64,000 bases of DNA from Xylophilus sp. GW821-FHT01B05 (GCA_038961845.1 CP152408.1:186001-250000); one strand, 5' to 3'; shown: positions 17,365 through 26,399, counted from the stretch's first letter. Translations and numbers: made by a program. The notes: generated by a model not told the origin, from the letters alone.

Positions 17365-18731
17365 GGCCGCGTCAGCGCTGCCAGGCCGCGCACATCGGCC
17401 GCGCTGCCCAGTTGCCAGCAGGCGTCTATCAACTGCGCCGTGCGCTCGGTGCCCAGGATGGCATCGGACATGCCGCTGAACTTGGCCACCAGGTCGGCGT
17501 CGCTCATGGGCCGCTGCAGCGAGCCAATGGCGTGCTTGATAAAGACCTGCACGCGCCGGCCGTTGGTGAGCACGGCGGTGACGTCGGCGCTGGCCTCGTC
17601 GATGCCGTCGTTGACCGTGGCCACGACCTTGCGGCGCAGCGCGACCACGTCGGCGCGGGTGACGATGTCGTCGGCGTATTCGTCTTCGGTGGCCTTGCCA
17701 AACAGCAGGCCGGCGGCGCAGCCGTGGTAGACGCTGAACTTGGCGGCCAGGCCGTCGGCGGGCTCCTTCTTGCCGGTGAGTTCAAGCACCAGCGAATGCA
17801 CTTTCAGCTCGATGCGCTCGACCTGCTCGGCCGTCACGCCCTGTTCGCGCAGCTGCACGCAGGCGTCGATGCTGGGGTGGATCACGATGCCGCAGGCAAA
17901 GGGCTTGTAGCTGTTGAAGGAGATCTCGAAGCGCTGGCCCAGCTCGTCGGTGATCTCGTTCCACGCGTGCTTGGTGGAGACCACCTGGGCAAAGCCGCGT
18001 GGCGCCTCCAGTGCGCGCAGGCTGGCGGTAAAGCCCTGCTGCGCCAGCAAGGCCGACATCAGGCCCGCACGCGCCGCCGCGCCCGGGTGGAAGGGCTTGG
18101 TCATGGTGCCGAACTGCTCGCGCAAGCCCACCGGCTGCGAGGCCGCAATGCCCAGCGCCATCTGCGTCTGGTCGGCGTTCAGGCCCAGCAGGCGCGCGCA
18201 GCCGGCGGCCGCGCCCAGCACGCCGGTGGTGCCGGTGATGTGCCAGCCACGGTCGTAGTGCTCGGGGTAGACCATGTTGCCGGCGCGGCAGGCCACGTCT
18301 ATGCCCAGCACCAGCGCGTCTATCACTTGCCGGCCCGAGGCGCCGGTGTGCTCGGCCAGCGCCAGCAGCGCAGACGCCACCGGCCCGGCCGGGTGGATGA
18401 TGGTTTTGAGGTGCGTGTCGTCGAAATCAAAGGTGTGCGAGGTAATGCCGTTGATCAGCGCCGCGCTGGCGATGTCGACCTTCTCTGCGCGCCCGGCAAT
18501 GCTGGCCTGCGGCGCCGGCTGCAGCACCTGGACGGCGGCCAGCGCGGCGTTGGCCGCCTCGTGGTGCGCCGCGCCCACGGCGCAGCCCAGCCAGTTGAGG
18601 AAGGTGCGGTGCGCCTCGTGGTCCACCGCATCGCTCCAGCCGCGCGAAGGGTGGTTCGCGACGTACTCGGCCAGGATGCGGGTGATGGGCGGGGCGTTGT
18701 GGTCGGCGTCGACCTGGGTGTTGCGTGCCAT
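17361..18731 (-). CDS. MmgE/PrpD family protein (2-methylcitrate dehydratase-like)
   Basis: A 456-residue protein with the all-helical N-terminal domain (FLNWLGCAVGA, then SHTFDFDDTHLKTIIHPAGPVASALLAL, a PrpD hallmark) and the smaller C-terminal domain (SFNSYKPFACGIVIHPSIDA). The family includes 2-methylcitrate dehydratase and cis-aconitate decarboxylase and acts on tri- or dicarboxylic acids. Located between a Bug receptor gene and a 2-hydroxyacid dehydrogenase, it probably dehydrates or decarboxylates an imported carboxylate. The exact substrate is not inferable. Confidence 0.9.
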   Translation of the reverse strand: MARNTQVDADHNAPPITRILAEYVANHPSRGWSDAVDHEAHRTFLNWLGCAVGAAHHEAANAALAAVQVLQPAPQASIAGRAEKVDIASAALINGITSHTFDFDDTHLKTIIHPAGPVASALLALAEHTGASGRQVIDALVLGIDVACRAGNMVYPEHYDRGWHITGTTGVLGAAAGCARLLGLNADQTQMALGIAASQPVGLREQFGTMTKPFHPGAAARAGLMSALLAQQGFTASLRALEAPRGFAQVVSTKHAWNEITDELGQRFEISFNSYKPFACGIVIHPSIDACVQLREQGVTAEQVERIELKVHSLVLELTGKKEPADGLAAKFSVYHGCAAGLLFGKATEDEYADDIVTRADVVALRRKVVATVNDGIDEASADVTAVLTNGRRVQVFIKHAIGSLQRPMSDADLVAKFSGMSDAILGTERTAQLIDACWQLGSAADVRGLAALTRP

Positions 18732-18741
18732 GGTGAAAAAA

Positions 18742-19725
18742 TCAGTCCAGAGAAATGTTTTGGGCGCGCGCCAGTTGCGTCCAGCGCGCGATGTCTTTTT
18801 GGATGTACACGCCGAACTCGGCTGCGCTCATGGGCATGGGCTCTACCGCTTCGGTGGACAGCTTCTCGCGCATGTCGGGCGCCTTCAGCACGCTGTTCAA
18901 GCTGCTGTTGAGCTTTTGCACGATGTCGGCCGGGATGCCGGCCGGGCCGACCACGCCGTACCACTGCATGGCGTCGAAATTTTTCAGGCCCAGCTCATCC
19001 AGCGTGGGCACGTCCTTGATCTGCGCCGCGCGCACATTGCCGGTCACGGCCAAGGCGCGCACGCGGCCGGCGCGGATGTGCTGCAGGGCCGCCGCCAGGC
19101 CGGGGAACACCGCCTGCGTCTGGCCGCCCATGGCATCGGTCAAGGCCGGGGCAATGCCACGGTAGGGGATGTGGACCATGGGCGTGCCCAACTGCTGCGC
19201 CAGCAGCTCCATGGTCAGGTGGGTGAGCGAGCCGGCGCCGGCCGAGCCGTAGCTGACCTTGCCCTTGTTGGCCTGCAGGTAGGCGACAAATTCCTTGAAG
19301 TTCTGCACCGGCAGCTTGGGGTCGATCACCAGCACGTTGGGCGTGGCGCCGATCATGCCGATCGGGGTGAAGTCCTTCACCGCGTCATAGGGAACCTTGC
19401 GCGTGGCCGGGCTGGTGCCGTGGGTGGCGACGTAGCCCTGCATCAGCGTGTAGCCGTCGGGCGCGGATTTGGCCGTGTTCTGGCTGGCAATGATGCCGCC
19501 GCCACCGCCCTGGTTCTCCACCACGAAGCCCTGGCCCAGCGCGCGGCCCCAGCGCTCGGTCACCGTGCGGCCGACCAGGTCGCTGCCGCCGCCGGCCGAT
19601 ACCGGCACGATGTAGCGCAGCATCTTGTCGGGGAAGGCGCTTTGCGCCTCGGCCAGGCCGGGCAGGCCCGCCAGCGCCGGGGACAGCAAGGCCGGTGCGG
19701 CCTGGAGCAGGGTACGTCGTTGCAT
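18742..19725 (-). CDS. Bug-family tripartite tricarboxylate (TTT) periplasmic receptor
   Basis: A 327-residue protein with a Tat-like or Sec signal (MQRRTLLQAAPALLSPALAG, end near AEAQ). The mature start is FPDKMLRYIVPVSAGGGSDLVGR, and SAPDGYTLMQG and IPYRGIAPALTDAMGGQ are the standard Bug binding-loop motifs. It would capture a carboxylate in the periplasm. No TctA/TctB membrane genes are nearby, so it is an orphan receptor. It is the second gene of a unit led by a GntR regulator, with PrpD-type and hydroxyacid dehydrogenase enzymes downstream. The ATG at 19725 is chosen because the signal peptide begins there. Confidence 0.93.
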   Translation of the reverse strand: MQRRTLLQAAPALLSPALAGLPGLAEAQSAFPDKMLRYIVPVSAGGGSDLVGRTVTERWGRALGQGFVVENQGGGGGIIASQNTAKSAPDGYTLMQGYVATHGTSPATRKVPYDAVKDFTPIGMIGATPNVLVIDPKLPVQNFKEFVAYLQANKGKVSYGSAGAGSLTHLTMELLAQQLGTPMVHIPYRGIAPALTDAMGGQTQAVFPGLAAALQHIRAGRVRALAVTGNVRAAQIKDVPTLDELGLKNFDAMQWYGVVGPAGIPADIVQKLNSSLNSVLKAPDMREKLSTEAVEPMPMSAAEFGVYIQKDIARWTQLARAQNISLD

Positions 19726-19798
19726 GAGTCTCTCCTTGGGTGATGAACTGGATGCGGAACGAGCGCAGGGCACGGCGCCTGCGCGGGGGGGCCGGCGC

Positions 19799-20491
19799 TC
19801 AGCCAGCGCGGGGCAGTCTTTCGTGGGCGCCCCGGACGTGGGCGGCCAGCAGCGTCTCGCACAGCGCGTCGTCGCCGGCGCGCAGCGCCGCGGCAATGGC
19901 GCGGTGCTCGGCAATCGAGGCCTGCATGCCCATGTCCTGCGACAGGTTCTTGAGCCGCGTGAGGTGCAGCTTCTGCACCACGCCACGGTAGGTGTCGGCC
20001 AGCGGCGCGTTGCCTGCGGCCTCCACCATCAGCCAGTGAAAGCGCAGGTTCTCGGCGTAGTAGCGCGGCACGTCGGGCGCGTCGGCGGCGTCCTGCATCA
20101 GCGCGATGGATGCATCCAGCGTGTCGGCCAGCGCCGTGCGGCGGGCCGGCTCCAGTTGCGCGGCGCGGCGCCCGGCATAGCCGTCGAGCAGCGCGCGCAA
20201 TTCATACAGCCCGCGGATCTCGGCCGCGGGCAGCTCGCGCACGAACACGCCCGAATGCTTGCGCGCCACCACCAGGCCCGAGCTCTCCAGCTCGCGCAGC
20301 GCCTCGCGCACGGGCACCCGCGAAATCCCCAGCCGCGCCGCCACATCGGGCTCGTTGATGCGCGCCCCCGCCGGCAGTTCACCCCGCAGGATCAGCCCCA
20401 GCACGTCTTCCCGCACCAGCTTGGCCAGCGAGGTATCGCGCACGGCCGCCAGTTGGCTGGGTGCGGTGGTGAGGGATTGCCAGGGGAGCAT
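19799..20491 (-). CDS. GntR-family (FadR/FCD subfamily) transcriptional regulator
   Basis: A 230-residue protein. The N-terminal winged helix (residues about 20-85) includes INEPDVAARLGISRVPVREALRELESSGLV, a textbook GntR helix-turn-helix. The C-terminal FCD domain has ELRALLDGYAGRRAA, FHWLMVEAAGN and EHRAIAAALRAGD with metal-binding His positions. It likely controls the downstream Bug-PrpD-dehydrogenase genes and itself, and a GTATAC-centred palindrome lies 29-38 bp upstream. FCD regulators respond to small carboxylates. Confidence 0.93.
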   Translation of the reverse strand: MLPWQSLTTAPSQLAAVRDTSLAKLVREDVLGLILRGELPAGARINEPDVAARLGISRVPVREALRELESSGLVVARKHSGVFVRELPAAEIRGLYELRALLDGYAGRRAAQLEPARRTALADTLDASIALMQDAADAPDVPRYYAENLRFHWLMVEAAGNAPLADTYRGVVQKLHLTRLKNLSQDMGMQASIAEHRAIAAALRAGDDALCETLLAAHVRGAHERLPRAG

Positions 20492-20519
20492 GCGGTGGTT
20501 TCAGGAGGTGTTTCGAATA

Positions 20520-20529
20520 TCGTATACGA
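20520..20529. promoter_or_regulatory. Candidate GntR/FCD operator
   Basis: TCGTATACGA is a perfect palindrome with a GTATAC core, set in AT-rich DNA (CGAATATCGTATACGAATAA) just upstream of the GntR gene. GTATAC-type cores are common for FCD-subfamily GntR regulators, so autoregulation is likely but untested. Confidence 0.6.
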
Positions 20530-20669
20530 ATAAAAACAAATTGACACGTGTTTTGTGGGAGGGCGCCCGGCCTCTACCGGGCGCGCGGGCCGGCAAGACA
20601 GAGCCCATGTGGGTCTACGCCGGCGCCGAGCATTGAACGGGCCATCATGGAGGGCCCGGCACACCCGCC

Positions 20670-22094
20670 CTACAGCGAAAAGATCTTCCCCGGATTGAGG
20701 ATGTTCTTCGGGTCCATCGCGCGCTTGATGGTGCGCATCATGTCGATGGCACCCGCGCCGGCTTCGTCCACCAGAAAGCCCATCTTGTGCAGGCCCACGC
20801 CGTGTTCGCCGGTGCAGGTGCCTTCCAGGCGCAGCGCGCGCTCGACCAGGGTGTGGTTCAGGCGCTCGGCGGTGGCGCGTTCTTCGGCGCTGTCGGGGTC
20901 GATCAAGTAGCCGAAGTGGAAGTTGCCGTCGCCCACGTGGCCGACCAAAAAGTAGGGGATGCCGCTGGCGTCGGCCTCGGCCACGGAATCCAGCAGGCAA
21001 TCGGCCAGGCGCGAGATCGGCACGCAGGTGTCGGTGGAGATGGCGCGGCAGCCCGGGCGCGACTGGATCGCCGCAAAGTAGGCGTTGTGGCGCGCGGTCC
21101 AGAGGCGGGTGCGTTCCTCGGGCGTGCTGGCCCATTCAAAGGCGTTGCCGCCGAATTCACCGGCGATGTCTTGCACCGTCTCGGCCTGCTCCTTCACGCT
21201 GGCGGGCGTGCCGTGGAATTCCATCAGCAGCATGGGCTCTTCGCGCAGCGTGGTCTTGGAATGCGTGTTGACCATGCGCACGGTGTTGGCGTCGATCAGC
21301 TCCACCCGCGCGATCGGCACGCCGATCTGGATGGTCTGGATGGTGGCGCGCACGGCGGCCTCGATGCTGGGGAAGGAACAGATCGCGGCCGACACCGCTT
21401 CAGGCAGCGGGTACAGGCGCAGCGTGACCTCGGTGATGATGCCCAGCGTGCCTTCGCTGCCCACGAACAGGCGCGTGAGGTCATAGCCTGCGGCCGACTT
21501 GCGTGCGCGCGTGCCGGTGCGCAGTACCTCGCCGCTGGCGCTCACCACCTCCAGCGCCAGCACGTTCTCGCGCATGGTGCCGTAGCGCACGGCGTTGGTG
21601 CCGCTGGCGCGCGTGGCAGCCATGCCGCCCAGCGAGGCGTCGGCGCCCGGGTCTATCGGGAAGAACAGGCCGCTGTCCTTGATCTGCTCGTTGAGCTGCT
21701 TGCGCGTGATGCCGGGCTGCACCGTCACCGTGAGGTCGTCTGCATCGAGCCGCAGGATGCGGTTCATGCGCGATACGTCCACGCTGATGCCGCCCTGCAC
21801 CGCCAGCAGATGGCCTTCCAGCGACGAGCCGCTGCCAAAGGCGATCACTGGCACCGCGTGCGCGTCGGCAATGCGCAGCGCATCGGCCACGTCCTGCGTG
21901 CTTTCGGCAAACACCACGGCGGCGGGCGGCGGCGCCTGGAAGGAGGATTCGTCGCGGCCGTGCTGCTCGCGCACGGCCTGGGCCGTGGAGCATTGCGCGC
22001 CAAAGCGCGCGGCCAGGGCATCGAGCATGGCGGCGGGCACCGCGCGCTGGGCGATGGTGGGCAACAGGTGGGTAGCGGTGGTGGGGGCGTTCAT
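20670..22094 (-). CDS. FAD-binding 2-hydroxyacid oxidase (D-lactate dehydrogenase/GlcD-like)
   Basis: A 474-residue flavoprotein. The PCMH-type FAD-binding domain shows PVIAFGSGSSLEGHLLAVQGGISVDVSRMNRIL and PGADASLGGMAATRASGTNAVRYGTMRENV. The C-terminal cap ends GTCTGEHGVGLHKMGFL, a metal/FAD-contact motif of the family. It would oxidise a D-2-hydroxyacid to the 2-oxoacid, passing electrons to the quinone pool or cytochrome. Its ATG overlaps the stop of the upstream carboxylesterase gene by 4 bp (22091-22094). It is the last gene of the TetR-Bug-esterase unit. Confidence 0.93.
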   Translation of the reverse strand: MNAPTTATHLLPTIAQRAVPAAMLDALAARFGAQCSTAQAVREQHGRDESSFQAPPPAAVVFAESTQDVADALRIADAHAVPVIAFGSGSSLEGHLLAVQGGISVDVSRMNRILRLDADDLTVTVQPGITRKQLNEQIKDSGLFFPIDPGADASLGGMAATRASGTNAVRYGTMRENVLALEVVSASGEVLRTGTRARKSAAGYDLTRLFVGSEGTLGIITEVTLRLYPLPEAVSAAICSFPSIEAAVRATIQTIQIGVPIARVELIDANTVRMVNTHSKTTLREEPMLLMEFHGTPASVKEQAETVQDIAGEFGGNAFEWASTPEERTRLWTARHNAYFAAIQSRPGCRAISTDTCVPISRLADCLLDSVAEADASGIPYFLVGHVGDGNFHFGYLIDPDSAEERATAERLNHTLVERALRLEGTCTGEHGVGLHKMGFLVDEAGAGAIDMMRTIKRAMDPKNILNPGKIFSL

Positions 22095-23572
22095 GTGGGG
22101 TCTCCGGGGGAGGGAAAGATAGCACTCCACTGCGCTGGCGCAGCCAGCGGCAGGGCGATGTCCGCGCTGCCGGCGGTGGCTCCGAGTCGTTCGGTGTGGC
22201 GCTGGCCGGCCTGGAAGGGCGCCCAGCCCGGCGTGCCTTCACGCACGAAGCGGCCCCAGGCGGCGTGCATTTGCTGCGCCAGCGCCGCAGGCGGCGCGCT
22301 GCCGGCCAGGCCGCGTGCGGTGTTGCTGGCCAGGGTGTTGAAGACAAAGGGCGCCTCCAGCGCATGGGCCGCGCCCATGCGGCCGCCGCAGGCGTCCGAG
22401 CGCCAGCCAAAGCGGTAGTGGAAGCTGCGCAGGCCGGCGCTGGCGCACAGCTCGGCTATGCGCAGCGCGGGCAGGCGGTAGTAGTAATCAGACTGCAGCG
22501 CGCACAGCCGCTCGCCGGCACTGCCGGGGTAGGCGGCGGCCAGCGCGGGCGGCAGGCCGGTGGCGCGGCAGAAGCTATCCAGCGCGGCCTCGCTGACCTG
22601 GGCCATGCGGTTGTCTGGCGCCAGGTAGAAGCGCATTTCTTCGTCGTTCGAGCCGACCAGTACATCCATGCCCTGCAGTTGTGGCGCGGCCTGCGCCAGT
22701 TGCTGCAGCACCGGCGCGCGCAGCAGCGTGCCGTCCACCGTGGGGCGAAAGGGCGAGGCCATGCAAAAGGCCGCGCAGTCGCGCTCGGGCATGCCGCGCG
22801 CCAACAGTTGCTCCACGCCGCGCAGCAGCTCGGCCAGCGGCAGGGCGGCAAAGGCGGCGCGCGTGGCCGGCACGCCCAGCAGCGCGGCCAGCTCGGCGCC
22901 CAGGCGCCCGGCCTGGGCCGTGTCCAGCGTGGCCACGCTGGGGCTTTGCAATATGGCGCGGCGAAACAGCCCGCGCGCCTGCGGCAGGCCCAGCAGGCAG
23001 GCCACCGAGCCCGCGCCGGCCGAATGCCCGGCCAGCGTGACCTGCGCCGGGTCGCCGCCAAAGTGCTGGATGTGGCGCTGCACCCATTGCAGCGCGGCGA
23101 TCTGGTCCAGCAGGCCACGGTTGGCGGGCGCGCCGTCCAGCGCGGCAAAACCGTCCACGCCGACGCGGTAGTTGACCGACACAAACACGATGCCCTGGCG
23201 CGCAAAGCCCGCGCCCTCGTACCAGTCCTGGCCGGCATCGGCACGCACAAAGCCGCCGCCGGGCAGCCACAGCAGCACCGGCAGGCCGCGCGCGGCGGGG
23301 TCGGGCGTCCAGATATTGAGGTTCAGGCAGTTGCCAATGCTCGCTTGCGCGCTGCGGGCGCCGCCGGGGCGCGGCGGCTGTGGCGGGATTGGGCCAAAGG
23401 CCCGCGCGTCGTGCGCGCCTTCAGGCAGGCCCGCCGGCTCGGGCGCGGCAAAGCGGCGCGCGCCGGTCGGTGCCTGGGCATAGGGAATGCCGCGAAACAC
23501 CGCCACGCCGCCTTCGCGCCGGCCGCGCAGGCCATGCAAGAGAAGCGTGTCGTCTGCCAGCGCCACGCTCAC
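22091..23572 (-). CDS. Type B carboxylesterase
   Basis: A 493-residue alpha/beta hydrolase of the carboxylesterase type B family. GIPYAQAPTGARRFAAP, NCLNLNIWTP, LPGGGFVRADAG (oxyanion loop) and NYRVGVDGF are canonical. The nucleophile motif is GHSAGAG (Ser184) instead of the usual GESAGG. The SNDEE acid region and the HALEAPFVFNTL histidine are present. I chose the GTG at 23572, which overlaps the Bug stop (GTGA), because the domain starts directly after it. It would release a hydroxyacid from an ester, consistent with the FAD hydroxyacid oxidase that follows. No signal peptide, so probably cytoplasmic. Confidence 0.88.
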   Translation of the reverse strand: MSVALADDTLLLHGLRGRREGGVAVFRGIPYAQAPTGARRFAAPEPAGLPEGAHDARAFGPIPPQPPRPGGARSAQASIGNCLNLNIWTPDPAARGLPVLLWLPGGGFVRADAGQDWYEGAGFARQGIVFVSVNYRVGVDGFAALDGAPANRGLLDQIAALQWVQRHIQHFGGDPAQVTLAGHSAGAGSVACLLGLPQARGLFRRAILQSPSVATLDTAQAGRLGAELAALLGVPATRAAFAALPLAELLRGVEQLLARGMPERDCAAFCMASPFRPTVDGTLLRAPVLQQLAQAAPQLQGMDVLVGSNDEEMRFYLAPDNRMAQVSEAALDSFCRATGLPPALAAAYPGSAGERLCALQSDYYYRLPALRIAELCASAGLRSFHYRFGWRSDACGGRMGAAHALEAPFVFNTLASNTARGLAGSAPPAALAQQMHAAWGRFVREGTPGWAPFQAGQRHTERLGATAGSADIALPLAAPAQWSAIFPSPGDPT

Positions 23573-24561
23573 TGCGTGACCAGCCCGAGCTTCTCGATCA
23601 GCGGGCGCCAGACCTGCGTGTCGCGCGCGGCCCAGAGCTTCACGTCTTCGGGGGTCGAGGTGACGGTGCTGATGTTCATGCCGGCAAAGCGCTCGCGCAG
23701 GGCCGGGTCGGCCATGCATTGCTGGGTGACGGCGTTGAGGCGGTCGATCACCGGGCGCGGCGTGCCGGCGGCGGCCACCAGCGCGCCCCAGGCCGGGCGC
23801 TCCAGGTCCTTGAAGTCCATCAGCTCGGCCAGCGCCGGCACATCCGGCAGCAGCGCCGAGCGTTGCGGCGCCAGCACCGCCAGCGGCACGATCTTGCCGG
23901 CCTTGACCTGCGGGATGGCGGTGCCCAGCACCAGCGTCATCAGCTGCACCTGGTTGCCCATCAGGCTGGTCATGCCGGCGGCCTCGCCAACGAAGGGCAC
24001 GTGGGTCATGGGCGCGCCCAGCTTGTCGGCCAGCGCCGTGGTCAGCAGGTGCGCCGGGCTGCCGTTGCCGGGCGAGGCGAAGTTGAGCTGGCCCTTGGTC
24101 TCGCGCGCCACGCGGGCCAGGTCGGCCAGGCTGCGAATGCCCGAGCCGGGGCTGGCCGTGAGGATCATCGGGGTGCTGCTCAGCAGCGCGATGCCGTCGA
24201 AGTCCTTCAGCGGGTCGTACGGCGGCTTCTTGAAGATGTAGGGCGTGATGGCCATCTGCGACATGCCTATGAACATCACCGTGTAGCCGTCGCGCGGCTG
24301 GCTCTCCAGGTAGCGCACCGCCAGCACGCCGTTGGCGCCGGGCTTGTTCTGCACGGTCACCGGCTGCCCCAGTTGCCGCGCCGCGCATTCCGCCCAGCTG
24401 CGCGCCATGGTCTCGGAAGAGCTGCCGGGCGGCTGCATGGCGATGATCTGGATGATCTTGTGCGGGTCGGGGTAAGGCGGTGTCTGGGCCGATGCGCTCA
24501 GGGCTGCAAGGGCGCAGGCCGCGGCGATTCCGCCGCGCCGCAGGGCGGTTAATGTCGTCAT
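23569..24561 (-). CDS. Bug-family TTT periplasmic receptor
   Basis: A 330-residue protein with a Sec signal (residues 1-25, ending SASAQ). The core IIQIIAMQPPGSSSETMARSWAECAARQLGQPVTV varies from the usual 'vpfaaGGxxD' loop, which suggests a different ligand. ESQPRDGYTVMFIG and NFASPGNGSPAHLLT are family motifs. It is the second gene of a TetR-led unit and is coupled (GTGA overlap) to the carboxylesterase. Probable role: capture of an ester or acid that the esterase and oxidase then process. No membrane partners are adjacent. Confidence 0.9.
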   Translation of the reverse strand: MTTLTALRRGGIAAACALAALSASAQTPPYPDPHKIIQIIAMQPPGSSSETMARSWAECAARQLGQPVTVQNKPGANGVLAVRYLESQPRDGYTVMFIGMSQMAITPYIFKKPPYDPLKDFDGIALLSSTPMILTASPGSGIRSLADLARVARETKGQLNFASPGNGSPAHLLTTALADKLGAPMTHVPFVGEAAGMTSLMGNQVQLMTLVLGTAIPQVKAGKIVPLAVLAPQRSALLPDVPALAELMDFKDLERPAWGALVAAAGTPRPVIDRLNAVTQQCMADPALRERFAGMNISTVTSTPEDVKLWAARDTQVWRPLIEKLGLVTQ

Positions 24562-24584
24562 CGTTTGTCTCCGTTGGTGGAATC

Positions 24585-25205
24585 TCAGTCGGCCTGGCAA
24601 CGCTGCACGATGGTCTGTGCCAGGGCGGCGAGTTGCGCCTCGCATTCCGCAGCCTGCGGGCCAAACAGCCGCAGCAGGCCCAGGCCGCGCAGCGTGGTGA
24701 AGACCATGTCGATGAAGGCGTCGGCGTCGGGGCGGCCGGCCAGTTCGGGGAAGCTGGCGTGAAAGCGCGTGCGCAGGCCCTGCTGCAGCGCCAGGCGCTT
24801 GTCGGCGATGTAGTCGCGCACGGCCTCGTCGGTGCTGCAGCCGAAGTACACGTTCCACGCGGCCAGAAAGCGCGGCGGCTCGTAGATGCGCTCCCAGGCG
24901 GTGCGCACCAGGGCCTGGGCGCGTTCGGCCAACGGGCCGCTGGCGTCGGGCCAGATGCCGCCGCTGGCCGCGCCGAGCTCGGTCAGGCGGTCTACCACCC
25001 GCATCATCAGCACCGCCTTGGAGCTGAAGTGGTGCTGCAGCGCGCCGGGCGTCATGCCGGCGGACTTGGCAATCTCAAAAATCGTCGCGCCCTGGAAGCT
25101 CTTGTCCTGGATCACGCCGATGGCGGTGTCTATCAGGTGGTCTTGGGTTTCACGGCTGCGCTCGGCGTGGCTGCGCCGGGCGCGTTGTGGAGCAGGGCTT
25201 GGCAT
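24585..25205 (-). CDS. TetR-family transcriptional regulator
   Basis: A 206-residue protein. The N-terminal HTH (residues about 18-65) reads TQDHLIDTAIGVIQDKSFQGATIFEIAKSAGMTPGALQHHFSSKAVLMM, a standard TetR domain. The C-terminal part is helical with a TetR_C-like ligand domain. It is the first gene of the unit with the Bug receptor, carboxylesterase and FAD oxidase, 23 bp upstream of the Bug gene. It is therefore probably both the autoregulator and the pathway regulator; the ligand is unknown. Confidence 0.92.
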   Translation of the reverse strand: MPSPAPQRARRSHAERSRETQDHLIDTAIGVIQDKSFQGATIFEIAKSAGMTPGALQHHFSSKAVLMMRVVDRLTELGAASGGIWPDASGPLAERAQALVRTAWERIYEPPRFLAAWNVYFGCSTDEAVRDYIADKRLALQQGLRTRFHASFPELAGRPDADAFIDMVFTTLRGLGLLRLFGPQAAECEAQLAALAQTIVQRCQAD

Positions 25206-25284
25206 TGGAAAAATTTACCATACAGGCATATTCCAAATGACAGGGTTTGCCCTGGGAGCGCCGCCCCGCGCGGCGCTTGGCCGG

Positions 25285-25647
25285 TCAATTGCCGGTGGCG
25301 GAGCGCAGCTCGGCCAGGGAGATCGAGCCGTCGTGGTTGCTGTCGACGCGGTCGAAGTTGCGTGCCACGTCGGGCAGGCGCTCGGCCTCGATGCGGCTCA
25401 GCTGGCCGTCGTGGTTGGCGTCGGCGCGGGCAAAGATGGCGGGCACGTCGGGTTTGCCGGCTGCGGCCGCCGACACGGCCGGCGGGGCTGCGGCCGGGCT
25501 GCCATCGGGCGTGGCCTGGGCATGGGCGGCCAGCGCGGCGCCCAGCGCCAGGCCGGCAAACAGCATCACGCTGCGGGTGTCGAAGCCGGCCGGGGTGTAG
25601 CGGCGGCGGGCAGCGCGGGCGGGAACTTGCGTTGGCACAGAGATCAT
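25285..25647 (-). CDS. EF-hand domain protein, membrane-anchored or exported
   Basis: A 120-residue protein with a basic N-terminus and a hydrophobic stretch (residues about 27-44, VMLFAGLALGAALAAHAQA), likely a signal peptide. An Ala/Pro linker follows, then two EF-hand loops: DANHDGQLSRIE and DSNHDGSISLAE. Each has Asp at positions 1, 3 (or Asn) and 5 and Glu at 12, so calcium binding is likely. Small periplasmic EF-hand proteins of this kind are common in betaproteobacteria with no assigned role. The start at 25647 was chosen as the ATG upstream of the hydrophobic segment. Confidence 0.8.
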   Translation of the reverse strand: MISVPTQVPARAARRRYTPAGFDTRSVMLFAGLALGAALAAHAQATPDGSPAAAPPAVSAAAAGKPDVPAIFARADANHDGQLSRIEAERLPDVARNFDRVDSNHDGSISLAELRSATGN

Positions 25648-25832
25648 GTAGCGGTCTTTCAAGAGTGGATGCAAGCTGCATTCGACCCTGCATGGCCGGC
25701 CAGGGCCAGCCCTTTTGCCGGGTGTTGCCGCGCTGACATTTGGCTTGCCTTGGAAACATCCACGTGCCCGGGGTAACGCCAGTCCCGCTACAGTCAGCCG
25801 CTCACCTTTTCTCTTCCTCCGCGACACAGACC

Positions 25833-26396
25833 ATGGGCAACCGACTCACCCAGATCGCCACCCGCACCGGCGACGACGGCACCACCGGCCTCGGCGACAA
25901 CAGCCGTGTGCCCAAGGACCACTTGCGCGTGCAGGCCATGGGCGATGTGGACGAGCTCAATTCCCACATCGGCCTGCTGCTGTGCGAGCCGCTGCCGGAG
26001 GCCGTGCGCACGCTGCTGGTGGATGTGCAGCACCACCTGTTCGACCTGGGCGGCGAGCTGTCCATCCCCGGCTTCGAGCTGCTGAAAGATGCCGCACTGC
26101 TGCAGCTGGACGAGGCCCTGGCCGCGCACAACGCTGCGCTGCCACGGCTGGCCGAATTCATCCTGCCTGCGGGCACGCGCGCCGCATCGCAGGCCCATGT
26201 CTGCCGCACCGTGGCGCGGCGTGCCGAGCGCGCCGTGGTGGCGCTGGGCCATGTGGATGCGGTGCGCGATGCGCCGCGCCGCTACCTCAATCGCCTGTCG
26301 GATCTGCTGTTTGTGCTGGCACGCGTGCTCAACCGCGTGGATGGCGGTGATGACGTGTATTGGAAGAGCGAGCGCATGAAACGCGACGCGTCCTGA
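25833..26396 (+). CDS. Cob(I)alamin adenosyltransferase, PduO type
   Basis: A 187-residue protein. The N-terminal TRTGDDGTTGLGDNSRVPKDHLRVQAMGDVDELNSHIGL is the ATP-binding signature of PduO/MMAB enzymes. The C-terminal half has CRTVARRAERAVVALG and RYLNRLSDLLFVLARVLNR, also diagnostic. It transfers the adenosyl group from ATP to cob(I)alamin to make adenosylcobalamin. It is followed after 3 bp by a LysR regulator gene. No B12-dependent enzyme is in the window, so its client is elsewhere. Confidence 0.95.
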   Translation: MGNRLTQIATRTGDDGTTGLGDNSRVPKDHLRVQAMGDVDELNSHIGLLLCEPLPEAVRTLLVDVQHHLFDLGGELSIPGFELLKDAALLQLDEALAAHNAALPRLAEFILPAGTRAASQAHVCRTVARRAERAVVALGHVDAVRDAPRRYLNRLSDLLFVLARVLNRVDGGDDVYWKSERMKRDAS

Positions 26397-26399
26397 GCC

